Shown in pieces: positions 1 to 11,859 of a DNA stretch of 64,000 nucleotides; positions within the stretch are counted from its first letter, which is position 1; every line of letters begins with the position of its first letter. The stretch spans positions 8,182,819 to 8,246,818 of the forward strand of contig NW_024881316.1 in assembly GCF_018691265.1 (NCBI RefSeq), given 5' to 3'. This stretch comes from Tyto alba. Lineage: Eukaryota; Chordata; Aves; Strigiformes; Tytonidae. The notes beneath the pieces were generated by a model. It did no database searches, was not told the origin of the DNA, and saw only the letters and a program-made list of their open reading frames with translations. A program made the translations under genes and the position numbers.

Positions 1-1655
1 TCAGGGGGATTTAGTTCAAAACTTGAAAGCAGATTAGCTACTTCTTGTTGGCTTTGATAGAAATCTTTTGTCTGTCTGCACAGCTATGGCTTTTACTAAT
101 AATACAGGGATGGGAGTAATTTCTAGTATGCTTGGCTCTTGGGTCCCAAACAAAACTGAATTTTTCATAGGTCTGTATCTCTGGGAAGGTAAAGGTTAGT
201 GCTTGATGTTTGATTTACTTTCAGCCATTTCAAAGCCTGTGGAAAGTATTAAGAGGCAAGAGATCCAGCTGGAAGTTTAAAAGGGAGAAAATGTGGGGTT
301 TATTCTCTATTTCGGTCCTATCGCTGTGTTACCAATTACAGACATTAAAAAAAAAAAAAAGAAAATCAGGCCCAAAAATCATAAAAGCAATTTGGAGCAC
401 TTTTTGTGAGTGTTTACTCTGTTTTAGAGATCCATGATTTTATGGAGATAGACGGCTTATTTCTGACATAGTGCCTTAATTATTGATGAAGTAAATATTT
501 AACAATTGTACAATAATTTTTATTTCAAAGAATACTAGACTATAGGCTGATGAAACAAAGGATAACCCCCTCAGTCAAGATAAAGATGTTTTATTTACAC
601 ATATATATACTTACTACCTCATTACTACTTACTACCTTTCAAAAACGCTTAAATTTATTTTCTCAGATAAATCATTGATTTTTACTCATATTACTGCAGT
701 GTATAGAAAACAAGGCACCATCCTACTATGAACATAAAGAGATTTCTTATAACTTAATATCAGAATAAATTACAACGTTGTTTTTTGTTTTAGTTTGGTT
801 TTGTTTTTTTTTTCCTAAAATGCAAAATTGTGGCCGCTGGAAGTCCAAGTATTTCAAGCTTTAAAGATAGAACATGGAAATCATACCCTCTACACAATTA
901 GAATGGAAGGAACACAAATGCAATGGTATAAAGCAGAAGTTGAAAAAATGCATGGAGGAAAAATAATGTGACCCAAGATTCTACAAAATAAAACAAGTCG
1001 TAAAGAACAACTTCTCCTTAGATATTGGCTTTCTTAGCAAACTTACTTTGCATTTGGCAGTGTGTGTATATACATCCATGCATACACATATATATATGCT
1101 CAAAATCGAATATACACAATAATATTTAGTAGAAGTTTCAGAAGTTCCACATTTCACTGAAAAATTAGTGTGTTCCAAATTAAAAATCTGCCTTGTCATG
1201 TCAAGAAAATTTGAAGTCTAATAGACCATTTATCTTTTTCTGCAGTTTATTAAAAAGTTATTTCTCTACTTATTTCATAGTGGTAAATCCCCAACCAGAA
1301 GAAGAGGGTGCACTCTACAGAGTCAGTTCATACAAGCAGAGGTTCTGGATGCGGATTTTTATCTGCAGTATCTTCTAATTTGACTCTCCTTTTGTTTAGT
1401 TTGCATGTAGGAAGATTACATGAATTCATTATATTACTCTCACAAAGAAAGAATCTGTCTGCATTCTCAATGCACTTGTTCCACTGAAGGCCAATTTTTG
1501 AAACAGGGTATGCCAGGCTCTCTAAATGGCAGCGTACAAAGTGGCTAACATTTGACATTTCTATGTAAGAACAGATCTGTTTGTAGCTAGGCCTGAGTGA
1601 AGCTGTTCGGTTTTGGTTTGTCAAATTTCAGACAATGTCTTGAAGCCTGAGGTTC
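1..1655. other. AT-rich non-coding stretch, no gene seen
   Basis: Stops are dense in all frames and I recognise no coding signal. The stretch holds a poly-A run near 347-361, T/G-rich DNA near 780-812, and a degenerate TG/TA microsatellite near 1061-1100. Open frames of 61-98 codons occur here but look like chance. Confidence 0.75.
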
Positions 1656-1660
1656 ATCTC

Positions 1661-1748
1661 ACACTGATATAAATCAGCAGTAATCTCCTGATTGCAGTGA
1701 AGTCAGTGGGAGTTCTGACTTCAGCAGAACCAGGATTTTCATCCCACA
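1661..1748. repeat. Ancient amniote-type interspersed repeat remnant
   Basis: The segment contains words such as ATAAATCAGCAGTAATCTCC, GAAGTCAGTGGGAGTTCTG and ACCAGGATTTTCATCCCA. These resemble a widespread old archosaur/turtle repeat whose core alternates 'gaagtcaatgggag' with 'aaatcaggagtaactcc'. This match is from memory, not a search. Family and orientation are unassigned and the copy is clearly diverged. Confidence 0.4.
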
Positions 1749-1749
1749 A

Positions 1750-3860
1750 GTAATTGTTTTGAGACTAATGGTGTTACACTTCCACAGAATTAGCAATGAA
1801 AGACACAAGATCCTGTTTATTTTTAAATTCTATATTAGCAAAATTCTGTGAGAATTATTTTCTTTAAATAATTATATGTTTTCAAAAGTTAAAACCTCTC
1901 TCTGTATCAGCTGAATGAAAGTGAAGAGGAAGATTTAATTTGTTCAAGAAGTGGCTACTTACCTACTCAGTTACATATAATTCATCTTTCTAGAATTCTA
2001 TTTACTTCCCATGACTCTATCGGTGGCATGTGAATTCAAAACATATTTTTAACACACAGCCTAAGAGACAGTTTCTCTCCCTTTATTATTTGTCCTGCCT
2101 GTATCCTTCGACCATCATGATAGCAACAATTCTGATGTGACTCCATTAACCAACATCTTGTTTGAAAATATTAATTTATTCATGCAGGTAGAAAGCCATG
2201 TAAAAGAAGAATACAAAACAAATTAAAACTAAACAAAAATCATACTTAGAATGCCTGTTATAATGTAAACATAACTGGTAAGATTTATAACTGTAGAAAA
2301 AAAAAAAAAAATCAGTAAATCTAATTCTACTTCTTTTCTTCCTTAAGTGGGCTACTGAAAACAAAACCATTCTTAATGAAGACTCAAACATTTTGCTGTA
2401 TTGCCACATGAAGACTATGAAATGACCTAAAACCAGGACAAATGGTATAACTGACTACATTTTAATTTAAACTTTAAATCTTGGTGTATTTTGCAAATAG
2501 ACAATGTATATACATTTCACAACCACTGTATTTCTGACTGCTATCTTCTTTTCAGGAAATTAGTGAAAGTATGTTTTTGTTATAGACTGCAGACTATTTT
2601 ACACTTGGAAACATGTATTCACACAAAAATACCTGTGTAACCCATGACACAAATGGAATGCTTTAGCAAAATGGAGGATAGATTTGAGATGCTGTGTATT
2701 GAACATAAAAATATCTAGTTTCCTCTATTTTCTGGTTTTGTTTTGTCTTTCTCAGGTAGACATAAAACTTCTAATGTGTGTATATTATCTACCATAATCA
2801 ATTTATGATAGTGTGTATAATAAAAATTCAAATATTTTAAGTAAAACATGTAACTTCTTCTACCAACAAATTTTAGACCATTAAAAAATAAAAAGAAAAT
2901 ATTTTAGAAGTGAGTAGCTATAGTAAAGATAATGATTTCACAAACATTTAATAGATAATATAAAAATGTGACAATTATTGTTCAAGGAGAATCTCAAAAA
3001 TTTTCACCATATTTTTTAACACATTGAATATTCCAAGATGTAGTAACACAGCACTTCTGGGTTTAGTTCAGAATATCAGAATAAAATTTAACCAGTAGTT
3101 ATTATGTTAATGTGAAAGGAACAGAGTTTAATCTGGCTTCTGAGCATCAAGTAAGTTCTTATTTATTTATGTTTAGCTCTCTCAACTTAAAAAGACATTT
3201 ATATTTTGTTTTGCTATTTTGGTATGGCTTTTTGTGGTTAAAATATAGAGTTCTAGATAATTATTTTTTTTTCTTACAAAAATCATTTATTTTATTTGCC
3301 ATATATTTAATTCTTTCTAAAAGCAGAAATAACTTCATGTGGTATAAACCAGTGGTAAACACAGTCTCACACAATTTTCATAGAAATATAGAAGCTTAGA
3401 AATATATTTACCAAAGGTCTTCAAAACATGAGGTTTGGTGACAGGTTTAAAGTTTACATTGTCGGTTTTATTCCTCCCTATTCTTTCTAAAGGTAGGACT
3501 GGTATGTCATTTGAGGTGCAGGAAAATTCATATATATAGTCCAGAATGTATAGAATATACATACTGCTTTTTGATGTTTGCCTTGATTGTACAATCTAGC
3601 CATACATTCAATACAGAATGTGCTTTGAAACCATTGCCAACATCTGTATCCGCAAGGCAACTCTTATCTGAAATGCCTGATGTGCTCAGTTACAAAGTGC
3701 TGCATCACAATAGGATGACTAATTGTGTCATAAAAGTTAAATGAAATCATCTAGCCACAAAGAAGAATGCATTTTAAGAGTTCAATATTTCAGATGAATT
3801 TTTTGTTCTTTCATAGTGACTAATGTTTGAGTGAAAGACATATTTCTTTTCTGGGAACCT
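1750..3860. other. AT-rich non-coding stretch, nothing recognised
   Basis: Low-complexity AT-rich DNA with a poly-A run near 2297-2310. A good donor-like GTAAGT lies on the minus strand near 1957-1962 and another on the plus strand at about 3150. Neither is paired with an acceptor and an open frame. Confidence 0.7.
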
Positions 3861-3862
3861 AG

Positions 3863-3902
3863 AGCTTGATTCTGCTCCACTAAATTCAATGAAAATTCTG
3901 GT
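3863..3902. repeat. Short ancient repeat remnant
   Basis: The words GCTTGATTCTGCTCCACTAA and ATTCAATGAAAATTCTG resemble the 'cttgattctgctcccattgaagtcaatggg' core of the same old amniote repeat type proposed at 1661-1748. The match is short and diverged, so chance cannot be excluded. Confidence 0.3.
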
Positions 3903-6900
3903 TTTTACTTTTCTGAACACAGAATAGGAGTATTTTGTTAGGAATACAGTGACATATGTCCATGTGTTTTAGAAAAATATTATTCTTATGTATGATTTTC
4001 TTTTTACCTCCGATATACCATGTTACTTCAAAAGCCTTCAGTAACAGAAACATATACTCTTCATCACAGCACAAAGAAGTATGTGTGCTGTTACATAGAT
4101 GAAGTAGCATGCTAATTTACTTCTTCTACACAATGACCATATTCGTATTGATATAAATATTAAGCTTTTCTGTAAATAAAACACTGATGCTGTGGCAAAT
4201 TTAGAAATGTAAGAAGTTTAAGATTACAATTAAGTGTGGTTGTAGCCTATATGTGAGGCACATTAATTTTTAATGTTTTGTTTTTTGTTTTTTGTTTTTT
4301 TTTTTTTTAAGCTCTTGTTATAGATTTTCATCAGAACTAACTAAAGGAATGTGCAATCTTTCGGTCCTATGGAAAAATGCCATGTGTTGTTAGGCAAGCT
4401 GTCTTTGCAGAATGGACAGTGTCCAAAACACCAGTCTGTAATAATAAAAACAGCCAAGATGCTCCACATCTTATCTTAGGAGAATTATTGACTCAGAGGC
4501 ACCATGTGTGATGTCTGTCTACAGCAAGCGTGGTCAAGATTATCACTATGCATGCCACACACCCAACGCTAATTCCAGTGTCAGGAATTCCGTTCTAAAG
4601 TAGCTCTGCTGCAGTCATTTTTTGGCATGGCTTCAAAGATAATATTCAAAGTCAGAAAGCTTAAAACCGTGCAAGCTTATTTAGATTCTTTAAATGGCCT
4701 GGCTTAGTAGATTTGTGTGCATTTGAAACTTTGTAATTCATTGCAGACTGAAAAAATAAAAAATAACAAATTAATCTTTGTAGTTAGACTTTTCAATGAT
4801 GTGACATTGGATTCATTTTGAGGTGTTTTCTTCTTGCCTATCATCCACTGTCCCAAAGTCTTAGAAGTACTGGAGCTATGTATATTGTAACTTTTTTTGA
4901 TTGTGGAATTGTTTCCTTGGTTTTGTGCATTATGAAATAACACAAGAGCTTTAGAAAACAAAAAGCAAACACAAAACCCAATGTCTTCACTTGGAATCCC
5001 ACCTACAGTAAGAAGTGACTGTTATCTGCTATGAGAAATTGTTGGACTTGAGTCACCACTTTTTAAAGACACTATCTTGTGACTTGATGGCTGTCATGAA
5101 AGAATGTGTTGGTACTTGTGTCACTTAAATTTTAAACAGCTTTTGCAATGAGAACAGCTGAAAACTACTTACACAAATATCAGTTCTAGCTCTATTACGT
5201 GCATAACTTCATGTGCTTATGTGTAATATCCAAAATATAAGAGTGGCATACAGAACAACACAAATAGAATATCATCACCTGTCATCACATCTTGATGTAA
5301 CATTACAACTTCCTCAGCACTTAAAAAACAGCTTGCAAATACTCTACCACAGGAAACCTTTTTCCCTCACAATAGAATAATTTTCCTTCAAAGTTACCTC
5401 GGTTAAAAAATAAAAGGGTATGGTTTGGTCTGTGGGCTTTCAGAGTTTTTCTGTACTGAAACAGGTGTTGGCTTGAAAAACAATTATCATACATTTTTTG
5501 GGATCAGCACTAAGATCTATGCATTAACCCTTCAGAAAGCAAAATTTTTGTTTTGGATGTCTACTATGATCTTAGGAAGCATTTTGATATGAAATGCTGT
5601 ATTTCTGAAGTTATGCATAAAAATGTTGTTCTTACATATGATTTATACTTACTAATTTCAAGTATTTTCTTCTGTGCCCTAGTATCATTTGAGTCTTAGG
5701 TTTTATGGTGAATCCTGAGCTGGCTGAAGTCTGAAATTAGAACTATTCATCTTTTATTTGACATAAGTCAACCAAAGTACACTGAAACTCTTAATTCTCA
5801 AAAATCCAGAAATTTCTGTGATTTAAACAGGAAAAGCACAGATACTCTGACTGACAGTGCTTAAAAAATAAAATAACAATTAAAAGTAAATCTATATCAT
5901 AGTCACTGCATATTTCCAGTAGCAAATGGAAGACTTTTCTCTTGTTCCTCTTCGCAGTACAAAAACTTCAGGCAACTCCACGGTTTGAAAAAATGTGGAT
6001 GACTCTCTGCCACCATCTCTGAAGCTTTAGTTCAGTGTTGATGCAATAAGGCCCTGTTCCTTTCAACATTAGATTCCCAGGCCATATTTAAGCTGCATGC
6101 TCCCTACTTATTACCCCAACCCATACCCAGCTGCTCTCAGAGAAGGAGCATTCTCCCCCTCACTTACAGTCAGTCCCATACTCCAGCAATAAAATAGCAC
6201 ACTCACTGCCTGCTTTCCACCTTTTCTGCCTATCTGAAAGACATAAACTAACCTCTAATATATTTTAGAAATTCATTCTTACTGTAGAAATGTATTACTT
6301 GAATGTCTGTACCTATTGCAGTATACATATAAGTTATGAATGAACAAACCAAACAAGTTCTACCATTTCTCAGAGTCAAGGGTGATGCTACCGATTCCCT
6401 CAATGAATTCTAATGACTTAATCTACATCCCATGCACTGTCTGAAATAGAAGAAATAGACTCAGCCAAGTTCTGAAAGCTTATCAAATTGTGTAGGGCAT
6501 GTATAAAATTAACAATAGTGTGGTAAACGACAACAGATCTCACTTGGAACGATCTGCGTGCTTCACTCAGAAAGACAGAAGGAGAACACAGAACTGCTCC
6601 AGATTTGCTACTTCTGTATCTACCTATTGAAGTAGAGAGAGTTCAGTGCTCCACTGCTTCAAGCTGACAGAGGTAAGCAGGATTTAGTTTCTGATTTCCA
6701 ATATGAGTGACAAGGAAAGGATGCTTCAAGACAATCTGTCTGGATTTACTAGAAGTCATTCCTTTTTTCCTGAATGCTATGGATTCAGCTGTTGAGTAAG
6801 ATTTCAGATTAATTCCTTGGGTTTGTGGACACACAGAGACTGCCTTCTCAGCTGTCTGATAAGAGGAATTGGAGAAGTTAAAATTGCGGCTGAATGCTGA

Positions 6901-8585
6901 TATCAGACAGTGTACACAAGGGTAAATTCAAGATTGACACATCTTCCTAGACCTAAGAAGAAGGAATGAAGAAGGGCAGACTTGCTCTCAGGATACTTTC
7001 AGACTCACTGAGGCTATATAATTGAACTGAGTTGAATCTAGAGCCTCTAAAATTCTTTAGAGTTTCTCTGACTCTTTTATTTAGACATTTACAAAGGGGA
7101 TTTCCTTCTCAAATAAACTTCATCAAAGCCTTTCTCACCATTCCCATGCAGTGAAACTACAGGAAATTCCTAAAGATCTCCTTTAAATGAGGACTTTATT
7201 AGTGTAGTATGGTGGTGTTTGCTCTCTGCATTGCTCCAAGGTATCTAACTATGGTTATGTGACTAATTGTTCATCTGCTAACATTTCTGGGAGGGAAATG
7301 TTTATTTACTTGGATTATGTTTCAGTTAGAGTAGAAATGCTCATGAAGTGCCATATCTTGACAATCTTTCAGCTATAGTGCTGGACTGTGAAGAAACACA
7401 GGATTACCTATATTAACACTTTCTTTCTCTCTCACTTTCCTTAACATCTTGGATTAATGTTACAATGTGCTTCAAGCAACCTTCAGTGGTCCAAAACTTG
7501 ATCCACAAAAAATATGTAAAAAAATTGATTCTTTTATTTTGCAGAACTGCTTAACAAAATCATTCTTTTCTCTTGTAGTTTAGTTTTACTGACTGTTTTA
7601 TCTATTACAAAGATAACCAAACCTGATTTCTGCATAAAACATAATCTGAATTTGAATCTTGAAATTCATAATCTTCATTGCAAGTGACATTAAAAGCTCA
7701 TCAGTGTTTTACTTCTGCTCTCTGCATTAGTTTCTGGTTATAATTGATAAAGGCAAGACATCTTGCAATATTGTGTAACAAAAGTCCTGCTTTTATGTCT
7801 TCTTATTAAGCTGGCACATAGAGAAATAGAATACTATTAGTTTATCTGAATGTATCATTTGATCAGAAATTGACAAAATAGATTCATCATTTGAGTAAAC
7901 TATATCCTACCATTTTAAGGAAATGTATGCTTTTTTAATTTAAAATTGGAATTTTCAAAAGCTTAGCTGTGAATCCCAAAATTGGTACTACAGTCATGGT
8001 TGGATTCAAAGTTGAAACTAGCAAAAAGGAAGAAAGACAACTTATAAACTGTTCCCTGTGAAGGGTGGTTACTCAAGACTTACAAGAGGAGAAGGTATCT
8101 TTATCTTTAAACATTTTACTCATTCAGAGAATGACTTTTGTAAGTTTTATACTTGTAGTGCTCTGAGAACAGGGAAATTTTTTGGTGCAAGAAGGAGAAA
8201 GGAGCAAGTGTGACAAGAAAATCCAAATTAATTCTTTAAAATACATGCAGTAAAACTAAGCAGTTTTTCTTTCCTTTTTAGTTACCTTTCATAGTTATTT
8301 TCACATGAAGAATTTTCAGCACAGTTATTTGGCAGAAAAAATAAAAGGATTCTCTTTTTTATTTTCAATAACTAAAATAAAAATATTCTGTTATAAATGA
8401 AGCCAAATTAAAAGCTGCTCTTTTATTTTGTGTCCAAAGAAAAATGAATGACAGAATGAAAAGGTACATTAAGTTTCTGACATTAGATTAAGAACTTTTT
8501 TTTTGCTAAGCAAAATAAATAATTGACAACAACCGTTCATTGTGTTTAATAGACCAGAAGAGGAAGGACGTTGGGAGAATGGATT
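3903..8585. other. AT-rich non-coding stretch, no gene seen
   Basis: About 4.7 kb without a recognisable coding segment, RNA gene or mobile element. A T-rich tract with TTTTTG units lies near 4276-4309. The only notable signal is a donor-like GAG|GTAAGC on the plus strand near 6673, without a convincing acceptor upstream. Confidence 0.7.
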
Positions 8586-8589
8586 GAAT

Positions 8590-9065
8590 CTTTCTGCTAG
8601 GAACAGGGGGGACACTACTTAACCACCCTGATCTGGAGGAGATGACGGGAAGGGGCGGGGGGGAAGAGCTAGCAGACTCAGAGCTAGCTGTGCTTCTATC
8701 AGCAGCAGCCTCTCAACACCCATCTCTTCTGGCCTGTCTGTCCCAACCTTCCTCATGGCTGCTGAGTGAAGACTCGGCTGGAGACAAGGGATGTGCAAGA
8801 GTGACAGTGCCTCTCCAAAACCTTCCAGTCCTTTAGAGGGAGTGAAAAAGAGTGGCAGAGACACAGGCATCGCCAACTCACATTGAATTCCTGAGTACTC
8901 ACAGAGCAAAGCACAGGCCCAGTGTAGCTGATGAGAGAAACTAAGTGTTGGGGCAAGGTAGATGCCACAGTGTTGCCGGGGAAATGGTAACAGAAACTTT
9001 GCTGACACTGCTGGGTAAAGAAGCAGGTCTAGAGGGGCTGTAAATAACTGATTTCTCTTCAACCT
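8590..9065. other. Isolated GC-rich patch of unknown nature
   Basis: This block is visibly richer in G and C than its surroundings and carries a few CpGs (for example in GGGGCGGGG, ACTCGGC and GTTGCCGGGG). It contains the longest open frame in the window, 147 codons on the minus strand (8619-9062), plus overlapping 64- and 71-codon frames. Such frames are expected where GC is high and stops are rarer. The 147-residue translation shows no domain I recognise and no flanking splice or start context that singles it out. It could be an old GC-rich repeat, a regulatory island or a degraded exon. Confidence 0.5.
8647..8663 (+). other. G-quadruplex-type motif
   Basis: The run is GGG, AA, GGGG, C and then seven Gs. 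It satisfies four runs of at least three G with loops of 1-2 bases if the last seven are read as GGG-G-GGG. It lies at the edge of the GC-rich patch. Confidence 0.55.
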
Positions 9066-11078
9066 CAGATTTGTCTAGAGCCCAGCTGTGGACTGGAACT
9101 TGGATTCATTTCATTCAACTTCAGCATCTTTTTTAAACTGCCTAAATTCAGAGTTTAACTGTTCTTGTTCTTTTTTCAAGGCTGCTAGTGAAAAAGACAT
9201 CTCCAAAGAAAGGATCAGTCCACTTAAGAAGTAAATGATTTACTTCTTTTGGGAGGTATCTATTTCCCTGTGTTATAAAGCAGTGTACACTTACTATATT
9301 CCAAAGGCAAGCATCTTTAATCAGGAAAATAGAACTAAGGTTCAAATTGCAATGTCAACTCAGTTGCACATACGCGTGTGTTTTCTGACTATACAACAGT
9401 ATATTTTCTATCATTTTTGGAAAATACAGTGTCTTATGAGTGTTGCCCCAATAACACTACAAAACCAGAGACAAAATCTAGGCTGCATCCGATGAGTTAG
9501 TTCAATTTATTTAATTCTTTTCACATCTTAAGATACCTGCTAGCAATAAAGGAGTAACTGCTGATGATAAAACTTTGTCTAGTGTTTCCGAATGCACAGC
9601 TAAATGAACCACCCATGCATGAAGAGTAAATCCTGAATTATTTTATATCATTCACTATGCTATATGAGGAAAAAGAAAATTACTGCACAGATGCAATACA
9701 TGATTTAGTTTGGATGAGCTGTGGTCAGACCTTTAAAATTGGGGGGGGGGAGGAGATTCATCTCAGACTAATCTATATACCTAAAGTTAACCATCTGATT
9801 CTAAACCGGTCAACTTATGTTCTCTTTCCAATCAACAGAAGTGACATATCTGGGAAGAAATTATACTCATCCTAAAATATCGGTCTACAATATGAGATAC
9901 ATGTTTTTCTGAAAGTCTGGTTTTCTCCACTGCTTATAAAGATGGTCTAGCATAACTGGCATAGTCTTAACCAGACATTTAGACATATAAACTTAGGTCA
10001 AATGAATCATAAACCCAATTGCACTCATATGCACTCAGGTATTTTTATACCACAAAAAATAATTTAATAAATATAAAACTGTATTCATGTACAGCCAAAA
10101 TTCTGGGGAATTATGGCTGCTTTGTGAGAATTAATATTTTTCTCTTCTATAAATTAGAATAGTCTGAGATTTCATTCTGCTTCCTGATAAATAAAACAGA
10201 GTGAACCCCACATTTGAATGGAGAAAATCTTGGAATCTCACTGATAGATGAAAGTATCAGAAAAGTAATTTTCAAGAGTTGCCTCATTATATTATCATGA
10301 CACTATGGCAGTGACATGTGCCTTTGAGCAAGAGCTGATTGCTATTGTTTGCTTCATTTTTTTTACTTGCATTCTTTATTCCCATTATAGAATTCACACT
10401 CTTTACTTCTAAAGAACATATGCCCACTGCTACTTTCAGTCACAATAAAAATCTAGCAGCTTCCTCAACAAGTCATCTAATAATTATGTAATACAATTCA
10501 GAATTTTATTACAAAGGAAAGAAAAAACCTATCAGATGTTTCCTTTAAAACTGAAGAAATGCCTAGGGATTGCTGAGTCATTTCTTTGAAACCAGCCACT
10601 CACTTCTGCACTTGGAGAAGTCACCCAGAACTGTCACAGAACAAAACTGGATGAAAGTACACATCCAATATGGGTTGAGGTATAGACCAGATGCTTCATC
10701 TACATTGTTATCCTCTCTGTAAACATAGATTTCTCTAGAAGAACTTGTGGACAATCTGTTGTTTTTCATCAAATTTAAAGCCTTGAGCATGTGGAAAGTC
10801 TTGAGTTAGGAAGTGTGACCAGCACAGACCACCTGGAATTTCTGTTTCAGGGAAGGAAACAAGCTGAAACGAGCTGTTGAGTACAAGACTTAAGACTTTT
10901 CCACAAGATTAGCATCATATGACTTTTGGGGCTTTTCTGCATCTTTTTTCTTACAAACAGATGTGGATTTTTTTCATTAAGACAATTTCTAAGACTTCTG
11001 TTTATTTTTTTCAAAAATCATGGATGAGCTAACATCTAGTGTTGATCTGATCACCAAGTTAAAATAGAACAGAACAAT
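9066..11078. other. AT-rich non-coding stretch with a G10 run
   Basis: No gene recognised. A homopolymer of ten Gs lies at 9741-9750 in otherwise AT-rich DNA. Open frames of 65-86 codons here have no family signature. Confidence 0.7.
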
Positions 11079-11109
11079 TTATATATATGTACATATATAT
11101 ATATATATT
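11079..11109. repeat. (TA)n microsatellite
   Basis: Alternating TA interrupted by GTAC near the middle, about 30 bases. Confidence 0.85.
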
Positions 11110-11757
11110 CATGAACACACAGTTGCCTTATACCAACTGTATCAGAAGCACTTTCGTCTTGATCTTCACATCAGCATGAAAAAATCACTATAAAACATTG
11201 TGTGTTCTTGTGTACATGCACACATTAATTCTAATATTTGTCTTGATGAAACCACTCATTTTAAGTAAGTAATAAAAAAGAAAAACTGCAACACTAAATA
11301 TTTGCATGGTTAGGACTTTTAAAAAGTGTGATATAGAAGATTATGAAAGCAAATTAACCAACATTTCTTCTGTCAGAATAATTTGTTAACTCGATCCGTA
11401 AATGGGAGTCAACAGTGAATTTTTAACCAGTCTGATGGGTACTAAGGAGAAGCTTAAGAAATCTATTCATATTCAAGTGCTAAAATAGTGTCAATTTTAA
11501 ATAAGATTCGGGAAATTTTGTAATCTAAAAAAAAAAAATTAATTTGCTCTAAGAAAAATACAGCAAAAATACACAGCAGTGTTATTTTAACCTAGTTTTA
11601 CATATAGTTACATAGCTTTATATTATTAATGCATTTGAATGGAACTTTAGATCACACTAGATATTTTTGATAAAGCATACTGAGTCCATGCTGCAGAATA
11701 TTAAAATGAATGACTATAGTAAGCTATGTTCAGTTATATTTGATAGGTAGAAAGGAT

Positions 11758-11798
11758 CTGTAAACTGGATAAATAGGCCTGTAAACTGCATAAATAAG
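11758..11798. repeat. Two-copy direct repeat, period about 21
   Basis: CTGTAAACTGGATAAATAG is followed directly by a near copy, CTGTAAACTGCATAAATAAG. This is a small local duplication with no associated gene. Confidence 0.8.
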
Positions 11799-11838
11799 TC
11801 TTGTTCTCAAGACCAAAAGGACACAAGTAGTAAAGATG

Positions 11839-11857
11839 TTTGTCATGTCATGACAAA
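11839..11857. other. 19-bp near-perfect inverted repeat
   Basis: Arms TTTGTCATG and CATGACAAA flank a single T. The arms are perfectly complementary over 9 bp. This could be a dimeric transcription-factor site or chance. No gene context helps decide. Confidence 0.6.
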
Positions 11858-11859
11858 TA

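Noticed and set aside
8619..9062. 147-codon minus-strand open frame, longest in the window
   Set aside because: Lies in a GC-rich patch where stops are rarer, shares the block with other overlapping frames, and shows no recognisable domain. Kept only as part of a finding.
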